NCBI RefSeq assembly: GCF_002813325.1
Contig: NZ_PHUG01000001.1
Coordinates: 3,472,001 to 3,536,000 of the forward strand
Source: Janthinobacterium sp. 64
Lineage (GTDB): Bacteria > Pseudomonadota > Gammaproteobacteria > Burkholderiales > Burkholderiaceae_D
Direction of reading: 5' to 3'
Length of the DNA stretch: 64,000 nucleotides
The position numbers were made by a program, and so were the translations under genes. The notes under the pieces are model-generated. The model was not told the DNA's origin. It searched no databases and saw only the letters and a program-made list of their open reading frames with translations. How positions within the stretch are numbered: the stretch's first letter is position 1; the number at the start of each line of letters is the position of its first letter. Below, one piece after another: positions 1 through 8,136 of the stretch.

Positions 1-189
1 GACAGTACAGTAACAGCGAAAATGCCAAGCTGTCAACGATAAAGAGACGTGGGAAGTTGCCGGCCAGCTTCATTCCAGCGACAGGCCAACTTTTTTTTGC
101 GGCAAAGCCCGCGCAATAGGCGAAAGTGCAAAACACGCGCCGCGCATACGCTTTACAATCCTCGCTCGCTTTACAAAATATTGGTCATC

Positions 190-3100
190 ATGAATCAGGC
201 AGAACAGCAGCGCCTCCTGGCTATCCTGGAGTATTGGCACAAGATCGAATTCTTTATCCCGTTTGACCTGAATCAAATCACGGACGTTGAAGACCAGTCC
301 ACCGTGCGTCTCCTGCACCGCGAACAGCTGGCGCAATTGCCGCCGCAGTTCGCCACGCAATGGCAAGTGCCTTCCGACCGCGAGATCGACGGCTTCTCGC
401 TGTTCCTCGGCGTGTTCGACAAGGCCGAAATCAACAAGGCTTGTCCGCCGGCCAACGGCCCGGAAAACATGGCCGAAACAGAAAAAACAGAGCTGCTGGG
501 ACGCTCGTGCTTTGCCCGCCTGAACCTCAATGCGCTGGGCGAGCCGCAGTTCGACCCCGTCTCCGTGTCGACGTTGCCGTGGGCGCTGGGCCGCGCCCGC
601 ACGCCGGACTGGTCGGGCCTGAGCCTGGACGCCTTCAGCGACAGCCAGCTGGCGCTGCAAGACAGCTTGCGCAATTTCGCGGCCAGCCGCGCCGCGCAGG
701 CAGTGACGGACGAGGCGGGCAATGTCTCATCGCCCCTGTCCGGCATGGAAATCGCGGCCCTGGCCGACCTGCTGCGCGACTGGGCCGGCTTCCACCCGTC
801 CGCCGGCCAGCCGCTGGCCGTGCTGGAATTACGCACGCGCAAGAAACGCGCCGCCGTGGCGGAAACCGAGCTGGCTGAAGCCAGCCGGAACCGCAGCCTG
901 GACTTCGGCGACACGGTGGAACCAAGCGTCGACATTCTCAACAGTTTTTACCTCGACGACCTGGAACAGATCATCCGCGCAGTGCGCGGCGGCAAGCTGC
1001 CCGCCACCGTCGCCGCCTATCTGACGCCGCTGGCGCAGGATGAGCGCATAGACCTGTACAGCCCGGCAGGACGCCAGGCGCTGGCCGCCATGCTCAATCC
1101 GGCGAACATGAACCGGGGACACTGGCTGGAAGACGCCAGCTACGCCATGAGCCTGATGCAGCAGTTCGCCATCCATGGCGCGCGCACGGGCTTGAGCGAG
1201 CGCGGCATCTTTTCCGTCAACGGCCCGCCCGGCACGGGCAAGACGACCTTGCTGCGCGAATTGTTCGCCGACAACATCGTGCGCCGCGCCAGCGTGCTGT
1301 CCTGCCTGGACCGCGCCGGCGATGCCTTCATCGGCAAGGTCGCCGTCGCCTTCGAAGGCGTGCGCGACCCGATCACCATCGCCCGCTTGCGCCCGGAACT
1401 GACGGGCTTTGAAATGGTCGTCGCCTCGTCGAACAATGCGGCGGTAGAAAACATTTCCGGCGACTTGCCGAAACCGAAACAGCTGGGCAAGGAATGGGCG
1501 CGCACGCGCTATTTTGAAAGCGTGGCGCGCCGGGTCGTGGCCGACGGCAATGGCGCCAACCGCGCCCTGGCCGAACCAGAGGCGCCATGGGGCCTGATGT
1601 CCTGTGCGCTGGGCAATAGCGCCAACCGCCGCCGCTTCGTCAGCAATTTCTATGACGACGACTGGGACAAGAGCACGGCGCGCAAGACGCCGAACGCACA
1701 GAATATCCGCCAATGGCTGGCCAGCTACCAGGGCGTCAGCTTCGCCCAGGCGGCGCGCGAGTTTCGCGAGACGGAACACGTGGTGGAAAAAGCCCTGGCC
1801 GAGCACGCGCAATATGCTGCCCTGTGGCAAGCCGTGGGCACGTGCACGGAAGCCGATTTTATCCAGGCCAGCCAGCAGGCACTGATTGCTGCCGAACAAG
1901 AAATGGATGCGGCGAATGGCGCCCTGTCCGGCGCGCTGGCGCAGCAGGACACCCTGCTCGCCAGCAAGAAGGAATTGCTGGAAGAGGAACGCCTGGTGGC
2001 GCTGACGCAGCCGGGCTTTTTTGCCCGCCTGTTCGGAACAAAACCGGCGCGCGCCTACAAGGACGCCGTGATCGCCAATGCCGAAGCGCAGCGCCAGGCC
2101 GCGCGCGACGTGTCCGCCATCAAGCTGCTGCTGAAAGGCGAGCTGGAGCCGCGCTGCGAGCGCGCCCGCAACAGCCTGCACATCGCCCTGCGCACCGCGC
2201 AATCGCGCCAGCGCGAATGGGATGACAGCACGGAACTGCTGCGCCGCGCGCGCATGCGTTTCCCCACCATCATCGCCCCGGCCACCCTGGACGAGCTGGA
2301 CGGCGACGCCCTGCAAATTGGCGGCCTGTGGCACGAACCGGCGCTGGCGCGCCTGCGCTCGCGCCTGTTCGCCAAGGCCCTGGCCCTGCATGAAGCGTGG
2401 CTGGCCGAAGTGGCGAAGAAAGGCGGACCCGGCTTTGGCGGCAACTTGCTGGCCGTGTCGAAATTGCTGAAAAACAAGCGCGCCTATGACCAGTCGCACA
2501 TCGCCATGGTCTGGCACAGCCTGTTCATGGTGGTGCCCGTCGTGTCGACCACGTTCGCCTCGTTCGCGCGCCAGTTCCAGGGCATGGGCCCCGAATCGCT
2601 GGGCTGGCTGTTCATCGATGAAGCAGGCCAGGCCGTGCCGCAAGCGGCGCTGGGCAGCCTGTGGCGCGCAAAACGTGCTGTCGTCGTGGGCGACCCGCTG
2701 CAGATCGAACCCGTGTTCACAGTGCCTGGCCGCCTCGTGCAAACCTTGTCCGCGCTGTCGCCGCACACGCAGGATGGCAGCTATGCGCCTACAAGCGTTT
2801 CCGTGCAGACGCTGGCGGACAAGGCCAACCGTTATGGCGCAGTCGTCGGCGCCGGCAGCGCCCAGCCGCTGTGGATAGGCAGCCCCCTGCGCGTGCACCG
2901 CCGCTGCGTGGAACCGATGTTTTCGCTGGCCAACAGCATCGCCTATGAAGACAAGATGGTCTACGGTTTGAGCGAACGCACGCCGCCGGACGCCGCGCGC
3001 GGCCTGACGCGTGGCCCCAGCCGCTGGATCGACGCCGTCGGTGCCGTCAGCTACAAGCAGGTGGTGCCGGTGCAACTCGATTTCGTGCTCGAAGTGCTGC

Positions 3101-3528
3101 TAAAACTGTACCGCCGCGACGGCAAGCTGCCCGACATGTATGTGATTACGCCGTTCAAGGCCGTGCGCAACGAATTGCGCTCGCGCATCGTCGACATGGA
3201 CTGGGACCGCCGCCTCGGCTACGGCAAGGCACCGACGGCGCGCGAATTGCGCCAGTGGAGCAATCAGATGGTGGGTACCGTACATACCTTCCAGGGCAAG
3301 GAACAAAGCGTGGTGATGCTGGTCCTTGGCGCCGACGACAGCACGGCCGGTGCGGCGCAATGGGCTGCCGCCACGCCGAACCTGCTCAACGTGGCCCTCA
3401 CGCGCGCGCAGCACTATGTGTACATTGTCGGCAACCCGCTGCTGTGGGGCCAATTGCCGCATTTCGCACCCGCGTGTGCGCAGTTGCCGCATACGGGCAT
3501 GCATGAGTTTTTGGTGGAGATGGGTTGA
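190..3528 (+). CDS. Orphan superfamily 1 (UPF1/DNA2-like) helicase/ATPase
   Basis: This 1112-residue protein has the motifs of an SF1 nucleic-acid helicase. Walker A GPPGTGKTT is at residues 345-353. Walker B FIDEA is at 808-812, followed by VGDPLQIEPV from 833. The late motifs HTFQGKE (about 1032-1038) and NVALTRAQ (1067-1074) match UPF1/DNA2-type helicases. Between Walker A and Walker B lies an unusually long insert of about 450 residues, part of it Ala/Glu/Arg-rich and probably coiled coil. The roughly 340-residue N-terminus is not a domain I recognise. The frame stays open upstream to position 49, but the ATG at 190 gives a natural N-terminus, although no strong ribosome site is visible. 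It stands alone, with no partner nuclease or methylase gene beside it. Helicase assignment is firm; the cellular role (repair, RNA processing or defence) is unknown. Confidence 0.85.
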   Translation: MNQAEQQRLLAILEYWHKIEFFIPFDLNQITDVEDQSTVRLLHREQLAQLPPQFATQWQVPSDREIDGFSLFLGVFDKAEINKACPPANGPENMAETEKTELLGRSCFARLNLNALGEPQFDPVSVSTLPWALGRARTPDWSGLSLDAFSDSQLALQDSLRNFAASRAAQAVTDEAGNVSSPLSGMEIAALADLLRDWAGFHPSAGQPLAVLELRTRKKRAAVAETELAEASRNRSLDFGDTVEPSVDILNSFYLDDLEQIIRAVRGGKLPATVAAYLTPLAQDERIDLYSPAGRQALAAMLNPANMNRGHWLEDASYAMSLMQQFAIHGARTGLSERGIFSVNGPPGTGKTTLLRELFADNIVRRASVLSCLDRAGDAFIGKVAVAFEGVRDPITIARLRPELTGFEMVVASSNNAAVENISGDLPKPKQLGKEWARTRYFESVARRVVADGNGANRALAEPEAPWGLMSCALGNSANRRRFVSNFYDDDWDKSTARKTPNAQNIRQWLASYQGVSFAQAAREFRETEHVVEKALAEHAQYAALWQAVGTCTEADFIQASQQALIAAEQEMDAANGALSGALAQQDTLLASKKELLEEERLVALTQPGFFARLFGTKPARAYKDAVIANAEAQRQAARDVSAIKLLLKGELEPRCERARNSLHIALRTAQSRQREWDDSTELLRRARMRFPTIIAPATLDELDGDALQIGGLWHEPALARLRSRLFAKALALHEAWLAEVAKKGGPGFGGNLLAVSKLLKNKRAYDQSHIAMVWHSLFMVVPVVSTTFASFARQFQGMGPESLGWLFIDEAGQAVPQAALGSLWRAKRAVVVGDPLQIEPVFTVPGRLVQTLSALSPHTQDGSYAPTSVSVQTLADKANRYGAVVGAGSAQPLWIGSPLRVHRRCVEPMFSLANSIAYEDKMVYGLSERTPPDAARGLTRGPSRWIDAVGAVSYKQVVPVQLDFVLEVLLKLYRRDGKLPDMYVITPFKAVRNELRSRIVDMDWDRRLGYGKAPTARELRQWSNQMVGTVHTFQGKEQSVVMLVLGADDSTAGAAQWAAATPNLLNVALTRAQHYVYIVGNPLLWGQLPHFAPACAQLPHTGMHEFLVEMG

Positions 3529-3552
3529 CAGCCCCATGACCATGCTTTACGG

Positions 3553-3658
3553 CGTAGGTCGGATTAGGTGGGGCCGCCGAGGTCCGCAGGACCGTAATCC
3601 GACAATATGGTTGGCGCGTGATGTCGGATTACGCGCTTGCGCGCTAATCCGACCTACG
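3553..3658. repeat. REP doublet: two inverted palindromic units
   Basis: The outer arms GTAGGTCGGATTAG (3554-3567) and CTAATCCGACCTAC (3644-3657) are perfect inverted repeats. Inside them CGTAATCCGAC (3593-3603) faces GTCGGATTACG (3623-3633). Each half therefore folds as its own hairpin: 3558-3603, and the near-perfect 3623-3653. This is the architecture of a REP/BIME pair of the kind mobilised by RAYT transposases. No RAYT gene is in the window. The right arm supplies the last codons and stop of the minus-strand kinase gene. Confidence 0.8.
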
Positions 3659-5062
3659 GTCCTCGAGCGGAAACACTAAAGTGAACGTCGTGGCGGCCGC
3701 ATCGGACGCGACTGTCGCGCTGCCACCGTGCAATTGCATGATGGCCGTAACGATGGCCAGGCCCAGGCCTGTGGAGGCGGCCGAGTCGCTGCGGGCCGGG
3801 TCGGCGCGGTAGAAACGCTCGAACAAATGGGGCAAGTGGCGCGCGGGGATGGCGGGGCCGAGGTTGCTCACGCTCAGTTCCACGCCCTCCTTCGTCGCAT
3901 GCGAACGTAACAGTATCGTGCTGCCCGGCGCCGCGTGCCGGATCGCGTTCGACAGCAGATTGCCCAGCGCGCGGCGCAGCAGTTGCGGCTCGGCCATCAC
4001 CGTGCCGCTGCCGTGGCAAGCCAGCGCCAGCTCGCGCTCTTCGGCCAGGCCTTCAAAGAAATCGGCCAGCCTTAAAAACTCGTCCTGCACGGGCAAGACT
4101 TGCTTGACGAGCACCATTTCATCCTGCTGCGCACGCGCCAAAAACAGCATGCTGTCGATCATGCGCGACAGCCGTTCCAGCTCTTCCACATTCGACGACA
4201 CCAGTTGTTCATACTCGTGCGCGCTGCGCGGGCGGGCCAGCATCACTTGGCTTTGCCCCAGCAGATTGGTGACGGGCGTGCGGAATTCATGCGCCAGGTC
4301 GGCGGAAAATTGGGACAGCCGCGCATAGCCTTCCTGCAAGCGCGCCAGCATGGCGTTCAGGGCCTGTATCAGAGGCAGTAATTCCGTGGGCGCGCCGCGC
4401 GCATCGAGCTGCTGCTCCAGCTTGCCCGGCCGCACGAGGGCCGCGTGCGCGGCGATATTGCGCAGCGGCCGCAATCCCCGCAACAGCATCAGGCTCGCCA
4501 ACAGGGCCGCCACCAGCGCGCTGACGGCGACAGACACAACGATTTGCCAGCGGTAGGCGGCGAACATGGCCGTGCGGTCGCCGTAGACCCTGGCGACGGA
4601 AATATCGACCATCTGTGCGGGCTCGCCGATGCGCGCGCTGGCCGCCACCACGCGTGCGGGATAGCCGTCGCGGCTGGTCCAGCTGACGATGTCGCTGTTT
4701 GTCACGGTCGCATCGACGGCCACGGGAACAGCATGCGCCACCGTCTCGCCATGCGGATTGACATCGATCAAACGCGTGCCATCGGCGCGCACGATGCGCA
4801 CCAGCGAGTTTTCTTGCCCGCTCATGGTGTCGCGGAAATACTGGGGCCGCTCGCGGATGATGTCGAGGGTGCCCGCATTGCCGAGCAATTGCTGGATTTG
4901 CCGCAGTTTGCCCAGCAATAAAATATCGTCGCGGCGCTCGATTTCCGCCACAAAAGAGAGGTACAAATGCATGCCCAGCCCGGCCGACACGAGCGCCACG
5001 ATCAGCACGAAGACGAGCGTGACGCGCAGGGTCAGCGAGCGGCGCAGTTGCGTCAGCTTCAT
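3644..5062 (-). CDS. Sensor histidine kinase, CusS/HprS (heavy-metal/oxidant) type
   Basis: This is a 472-residue membrane histidine kinase. It has an N-terminal membrane segment (about 9-31), a periplasmic sensing region, a second membrane segment (about 160-185) and a HAMP linker. The HisKA motif is AHEFRTP with phospho-acceptor His258, and the ATPase domain has an N box ([10 protein letters not shown]) and a G box (TGLGLAI). The ATG at 5062 overlaps the response regulator stop by four bases (ATGA), so the two genes are translationally coupled. The architecture is that of the CusS/CopS/HprS group. Oddly, the final residues Arg-Arg-Ser-Asp and the TAG stop lie within the REP repeat arm, so the C-terminus has been set by repeat insertion or recombination. 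The signal is unknown; the hydroxyisourate hydrolase neighbour suggests an HprS-like oxidant sensor, while copper or another metal remains possible. Confidence 0.85.
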   Translation of the reverse strand: MKLTQLRRSLTLRVTLVFVLIVALVSAGLGMHLYLSFVAEIERRDDILLLGKLRQIQQLLGNAGTLDIIRERPQYFRDTMSGQENSLVRIVRADGTRLIDVNPHGETVAHAVPVAVDATVTNSDIVSWTSRDGYPARVVAASARIGEPAQMVDISVARVYGDRTAMFAAYRWQIVVSVAVSALVAALLASLMLLRGLRPLRNIAAHAALVRPGKLEQQLDARGAPTELLPLIQALNAMLARLQEGYARLSQFSADLAHEFRTPVTNLLGQSQVMLARPRSAHEYEQLVSSNVEELERLSRMIDSMLFLARAQQDEMVLVKQVLPVQDEFLRLADFFEGLAEERELALACHGSGTVMAEPQLLRRALGNLLSNAIRHAAPGSTILLRSHATKEGVELSVSNLGPAIPARHLPHLFERFYRADPARSDSAASTGLGLAIVTAIMQLHGGSATVASDAAATTFTLVFPLEDRRSD

Positions 5063-5769
5063 TGCGCGGCGCCGCTGTCTGGAGCACTCGGCGCGCGCAG
5101 TTCGCAGACATAGCCCATGCCCCGCAAAGTATGGATCAGCTTGGGTTCGAACGGATCGTCGAGCTTGCTGCGCAGGCGGCGGATGGCCGCGTCGATGACG
5201 TTGGTGTCGCTCTCGAAATTGATGTCCCACACTTGCGAAGCGATAATCGAGCGCGACAAGACCTCGCCCTGGCGCCGCGCCAATAAATGCAGCAAGCCGA
5301 ATTCCTTGGCCGTCAGGGTGATGCGCTGGCCTTGCCGGCTGACCTTGCGTTTCATCACGTCGATTTCCATGTCGCCGATGCGGATGACGTCGTCTTCGCG
5401 CGGCGGCCCGCGCCGCAGCAGGGTGCGGATACGCGCCACCAGCTCGGCAAACGCGAACGGTTTCACCAGGTAATCGTCGGCGCCCAGTTCCAGCCCTTTC
5501 ACGCGGTCCTGCACTTCGTCGCGCGCCGTGAGGAAAATCACGGGCACGTCCGCGCCGCCTTCCTGCAGCCGCAGCGCGCGCAAGACTTGCCAGCCGTCCA
5601 TGATGGGCAGCATCACGTCGAGCACGATGAGATCGGGTGACTCCGTACTCGCCATGTGCAGGCCGTCGCGGCCATTGCGCGCCAGGCTCACCGTAAAGCC
5701 GGACTCGGCCAGGCCGCGCAGCAGATAGTCGCCCGTCTTTGGTTCGTCTTCGATTACCAGGATGCGCAT
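5059..5769 (-). CDS. OmpR/PhoB-family response regulator, CusR/HprR type
   Basis: This 236-residue DNA-binding response regulator partners the overlapping sensor kinase. The receiver domain starts [10 protein letters not shown] with phospho-acceptor Asp51 in LIVLDVMLP, and the switch region (TARDEVQDR) and conserved Lys (YLVKPF) are present. The C-terminal winged helix ends in [18 protein letters not shown] followed by RGMGY, the signature of the CusR/CopR/PcoR/HprR subgroup. A GTG lies two codons upstream (5775), but the ATG at 5769 matches the usual family start. It is divergent from the GlcG-like and hydroxyisourate hydrolase genes across a 138-bp gap and is a natural candidate to regulate them. 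Paralogues in this subgroup respond to copper, silver or hydrogen peroxide, and sequence alone does not separate these. Confidence 0.9.
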   Translation of the reverse strand: MRILVIEDEPKTGDYLLRGLAESGFTVSLARNGRDGLHMASTESPDLIVLDVMLPIMDGWQVLRALRLQEGGADVPVIFLTARDEVQDRVKGLELGADDYLVKPFAFAELVARIRTLLRRGPPREDDVIRIGDMEIDVMKRKVSRQGQRITLTAKEFGLLHLLARRQGEVLSRSIIASQVWDINFESDTNVIDAAIRRLRSKLDDPFEPKLIHTLRGMGYVCELRAPSAPDSGAAQ

Positions 5770-5907
5770 GGCCACTTTCTAAAAGAATATAAAACCATTT
5801 TACGCCGCGTGCGGACTGCCGCGGATGATAAAAATGTCATGCGGCGATCATCTTCTCGTAGGGCAAGCCTGGCCATACTGGCGTCACTTTATTCAACGGA
5901 CCGCCCC

Positions 5908-6402
5908 ATGAAAACCCTGTTACTCGGCAGTACCCTGCTGTGCCTGCTGGCCAGTCCCGCCCACGCTCAATTGCGCAAGGTCGATGATCTTTCTCTGGTA
6001 GCGGCCAACAAGCTGGCCGATGCGGCCATGGCCGCCTGCCAGGCGCAAGGACGGCACATCGTCGTCACTGTACTGGACCGTGGCGGCAATGTCGTGACCG
6101 TGCAGCGCGCCGATGGCGTCGGGCCGCACAACACGGATGCCAGCCGGCGCAAGGCCTACACGGCCCTGTCGACGAAAAACGATACGCAGGCGCTGGCCGT
6201 GGCCGCGCGCGGCAATCCCGACATGGCCAATTTGACGACCTTGCCGGAACTGTTGCTGCTGGGCGGCGGCCTGCCCTTGCGCGCCAGGGGCGAAGTGGTC
6301 GGCGCCATCGGCGTGGCCGGTGGCGGTGGCGCCCTGCAAGACCGGGCCTGTGCCCATGCCGCCCTGGCGGCCGTTCCCGAACTCGATTCCCCCACCCTTT
6401 GA
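5908..6402 (+). CDS. Exported GlcG/HbpS-family protein
   Basis: This 164-residue protein has an N-terminal signal peptide (MKTLLLGSTLLCLLASPAHA, cleavage after AHA) followed by one GlcG/HbpS domain. The family hallmarks are the LVAANKLADAAMAACQ helix, VTVLDRGGNVVTVQRADG and the glycine-rich GGGLPLRARGEVVGAIGV tract. Family members include the haem-binding Streptomyces HbpS, which is an accessory sensor for a two-component system. GlcG, of glycolate operons, belongs to the same family. The gene ends 11 bp before the hydroxyisourate hydrolase and is divergent from the two-component pair. A ligand-binding or accessory sensing role outside the cytoplasm is plausible, but the ligand is unknown. 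Confidence 0.85.
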   Translation: MKTLLLGSTLLCLLASPAHAQLRKVDDLSLVAANKLADAAMAACQAQGRHIVVTVLDRGGNVVTVQRADGVGPHNTDASRRKAYTALSTKNDTQALAVAARGNPDMANLTTLPELLLLGGGLPLRARGEVVGAIGVAGGGGALQDRACAHAALAAVPELDSPTL

Positions 6403-6413
6403 AAGACGCAACG

Positions 6414-6824
6414 ATGACCTATTTGAAAAAAATCACTGCCGCCCTGGCCTTCGCCAGCCTGTCGGGCATGGCCCTGGCCGCCGCCAATCCCTTGAGCGTG
6501 CACATCCTCGACTTGCAGAGCGGCCAGCCGACGGCGGGCGTGACGGTGACCCTGGAGCAAAAGAAGGACAATGACTGGAAACAATTGAGTAGTGGCGTGA
6601 CGAATGCGCAGGGGCGCATCGCGGCCATGTATCCGGTGGATGCGCCCATGCAGGCGGGTGATTACCGCATCGTGTTTAAAACAGGCGAACACTATGCGCG
6701 GCTGAAACAGGAAACTTTTTTCCCGGAAATCCCCGTGCAATTTCACGTGGAAAAAACCGAGCAGCACTATCACATTCCCTTGCTGCTCAGCCCTTTCGGC
6801 TTTTCCACGTATCGCGGTAACTGA
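6414..6824 (+). CDS. hiuH: Periplasmic 5-hydroxyisourate hydrolase (transthyretin-like)
   Basis: This 136-residue protein has a signal peptide (cleavage near ALAAA) and a transthyretin-fold domain. It would hydrolyse 5-hydroxyisourate, the uricase product, to OHCU. Conserved signatures are the N-terminal LSVHILDLQSGQPTAGV with the catalytic His in SVHILD, GRIAAMYP, and a C-terminal motif YRGN where family members usually end YRGS. The terminal Asn for Ser is conservative. A TTG at 6399 could extend the frame by five codons, but the ATG at 6414 begins a proper signal peptide. No uricase or OHCU decarboxylase gene is nearby. Periplasmic hiuH beside an HprRS-like pair recalls the E. coli hiuH-hprRS arrangement. 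Confidence 0.88.
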   Translation: MTYLKKITAALAFASLSGMALAAANPLSVHILDLQSGQPTAGVTVTLEQKKDNDWKQLSSGVTNAQGRIAAMYPVDAPMQAGDYRIVFKTGEHYARLKQETFFPEIPVQFHVEKTEQHYHIPLLLSPFGFSTYRGN

Positions 6825-6831
6825 CCGTTGA

Positions 6832-7530
6832 TCAGGCTAGCGTCTTTGCCGTCTGCCCGAACAGCACGCTTTTCGCGTCGCCGCTGACGGTGGGCTGCAC
6901 ATTGATTTCCGCCGCGCGCGCATACGCGCGCACGGTGGCGGGACGGGCGGCAATGGCCGCGAACCAGCGCGCCAGGTGCGGGAAATCTTCCAGCTTCTGG
7001 CGCTGGCGTGCGTGCGGCACGATCCACGGGTAGATCGCCATGTCGGCGATGGAATAGCTGTCACCGGCCACGAATGCGCGGTCCGCCAGACGCTTGTTCA
7101 GCACGCCATACAGGCGGTTCGTTTCATTGACATAGCGCGTAATGGCGTACTCGATCGGTTCGGGCGCGTATTGCACGAAATGGTGGTTTTGCCCGGCCAT
7201 GGGGCCCAGGCCGCCCATTTGCCAGAACAGCCATTGCATGACTTCGGCACGTCCCCGCACGTCCGCTGGCAGGAATTGCCCGCTTTTCTCGGCCAGGTAT
7301 TGCAAAATCGCGCCCGACTCGAACAGCGATAGCGGCGCGCCGCCATCTTCCGGCGCCTGGTCGACGATGGCGGGGATGCGGTTGTTGGGCGCGATGGCAA
7401 GAAACTCGGGCTTGAACTGCTCGCCCTTGCCGATGTGCACGGGGATGATGTTGTAGGGGATGCCCGCTTCTTCCAGGAACATCGTCACTTTGTGCCCGTT
7501 GGGCGTGGTCCAGTAATACAGGTCGATCAT
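6832..7530 (-). CDS. yfcG: Glutathione S-transferase-like disulfide reductase (YfcG type)
   Basis: This 232-residue protein has a thioredoxin-like N-terminal GST domain and an all-helical C-terminal domain. The opening MIDLYYWTTPNGHKVTMFLE, then GKGEQFKPEFL, PNNRIPAIVD and LSLFESGAILQYLAE, match the YfcG/YghU (nu-class) group. Members of that group bind two glutathione molecules and have glutathione-dependent disulfide-bond reductase activity. Thr-Pro-Asn after the first strand replaces the catalytic Tyr/Ser/Cys of other GSTs, as expected for this class. It is convergent with hiuH, with seven bases between stop codons. It probably acts in cytosolic redox defence. Confidence 0.88.
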   Translation of the reverse strand: MIDLYYWTTPNGHKVTMFLEEAGIPYNIIPVHIGKGEQFKPEFLAIAPNNRIPAIVDQAPEDGGAPLSLFESGAILQYLAEKSGQFLPADVRGRAEVMQWLFWQMGGLGPMAGQNHHFVQYAPEPIEYAITRYVNETNRLYGVLNKRLADRAFVAGDSYSIADMAIYPWIVPHARQRQKLEDFPHLARWFAAIAARPATVRAYARAAEINVQPTVSGDAKSVLFGQTAKTLA

Positions 7531-7709
7531 CGTCGTCTTTCAGCTCGTTGGCATGGGGAGGGCGTAACTATTGTCGCGCCGCAACTGGTGTGCATGGATA
7601 TAATGCCACGTAAGCGAAAAACAAGACGGCGCCCAGGCAGCGCAAGCGCCCACTCTCGCCGCAAGAATTGAACGCCGCCATTCCCGAGAACCATCAAAGA
7701 AAGCCGACC

Positions 7710-8135
7710 ATGCGCAAACTCCTGATCGTCACGCTGTCCGTCCTGCTGTCAGGCTGTGTCCAGGACTTCGCCATCTATATGTTCGACGGCCAGGACCATT
7801 CCCTGACCGTGCGCCGCCAGCAACGTTATTTTTGGCAAGATAGCGTGGAAGTGCAGCTGATGGCCACCAATTTGCCGCAATGCCAGCGCCTGCATACCCT
7901 GTCGACGGATGCACCAGCCGACATCACCGTCGAGCTGTTTGCGGCCGGCGATGGCCTGTGGAATATCCGCATGGGCAAGCAGCTGTGGCAGGCGGAAACG
8001 AACACCTGCAATGAGCTGACGGAAATGGAAAACGACCCGAAAGCCGACCTGGGCCAACCGGTCGGGCAATTCGTGGTCGTCGATGACAAGCTGGAATTCG
8101 AGCCGGCACCGCCAGCGGCGGCGCCGGCCCAGTAA
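7710..8135 (+). CDS. Small predicted lipoprotein, unknown function
   Basis: This 141-residue protein begins MRKLLIVTLSVLLSGCVQDF. LSGC is a lipobox, so Cys16 is the predicted lipidated residue. Asp at mature position +4 does not by itself signal inner-membrane retention, so outer-membrane sorting is likely. The mature part has no domain I recognise. It contains two further cysteines (in LPQCQRL and TNTCNELT) that could pair, and a Pro/Ala-rich tail. The ATG at 7710 follows a weak purine-rich site. It is convergent with the chemotaxis receptor, ending one base before that gene's stop. The lipoprotein call is solid; the function is unknown. Confidence 0.7.
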   Translation: MRKLLIVTLSVLLSGCVQDFAIYMFDGQDHSLTVRRQQRYFWQDSVEVQLMATNLPQCQRLHTLSTDAPADITVELFAAGDGLWNIRMGKQLWQAETNTCNELTEMENDPKADLGQPVGQFVVVDDKLEFEPAPPAAAPAQ

Positions 8136-8136
8136 A

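Noticed and set aside
829..3075. A 748-codon open frame on the minus strand
   Set aside because: It is antisense to the helicase gene, with biased composition and no recognisable domain.
6399..6413. TTG start for the hydroxyisourate hydrolase
   Set aside because: It would overlap the upstream stop and put five extra residues before a good signal peptide that begins properly at ATG 6414.
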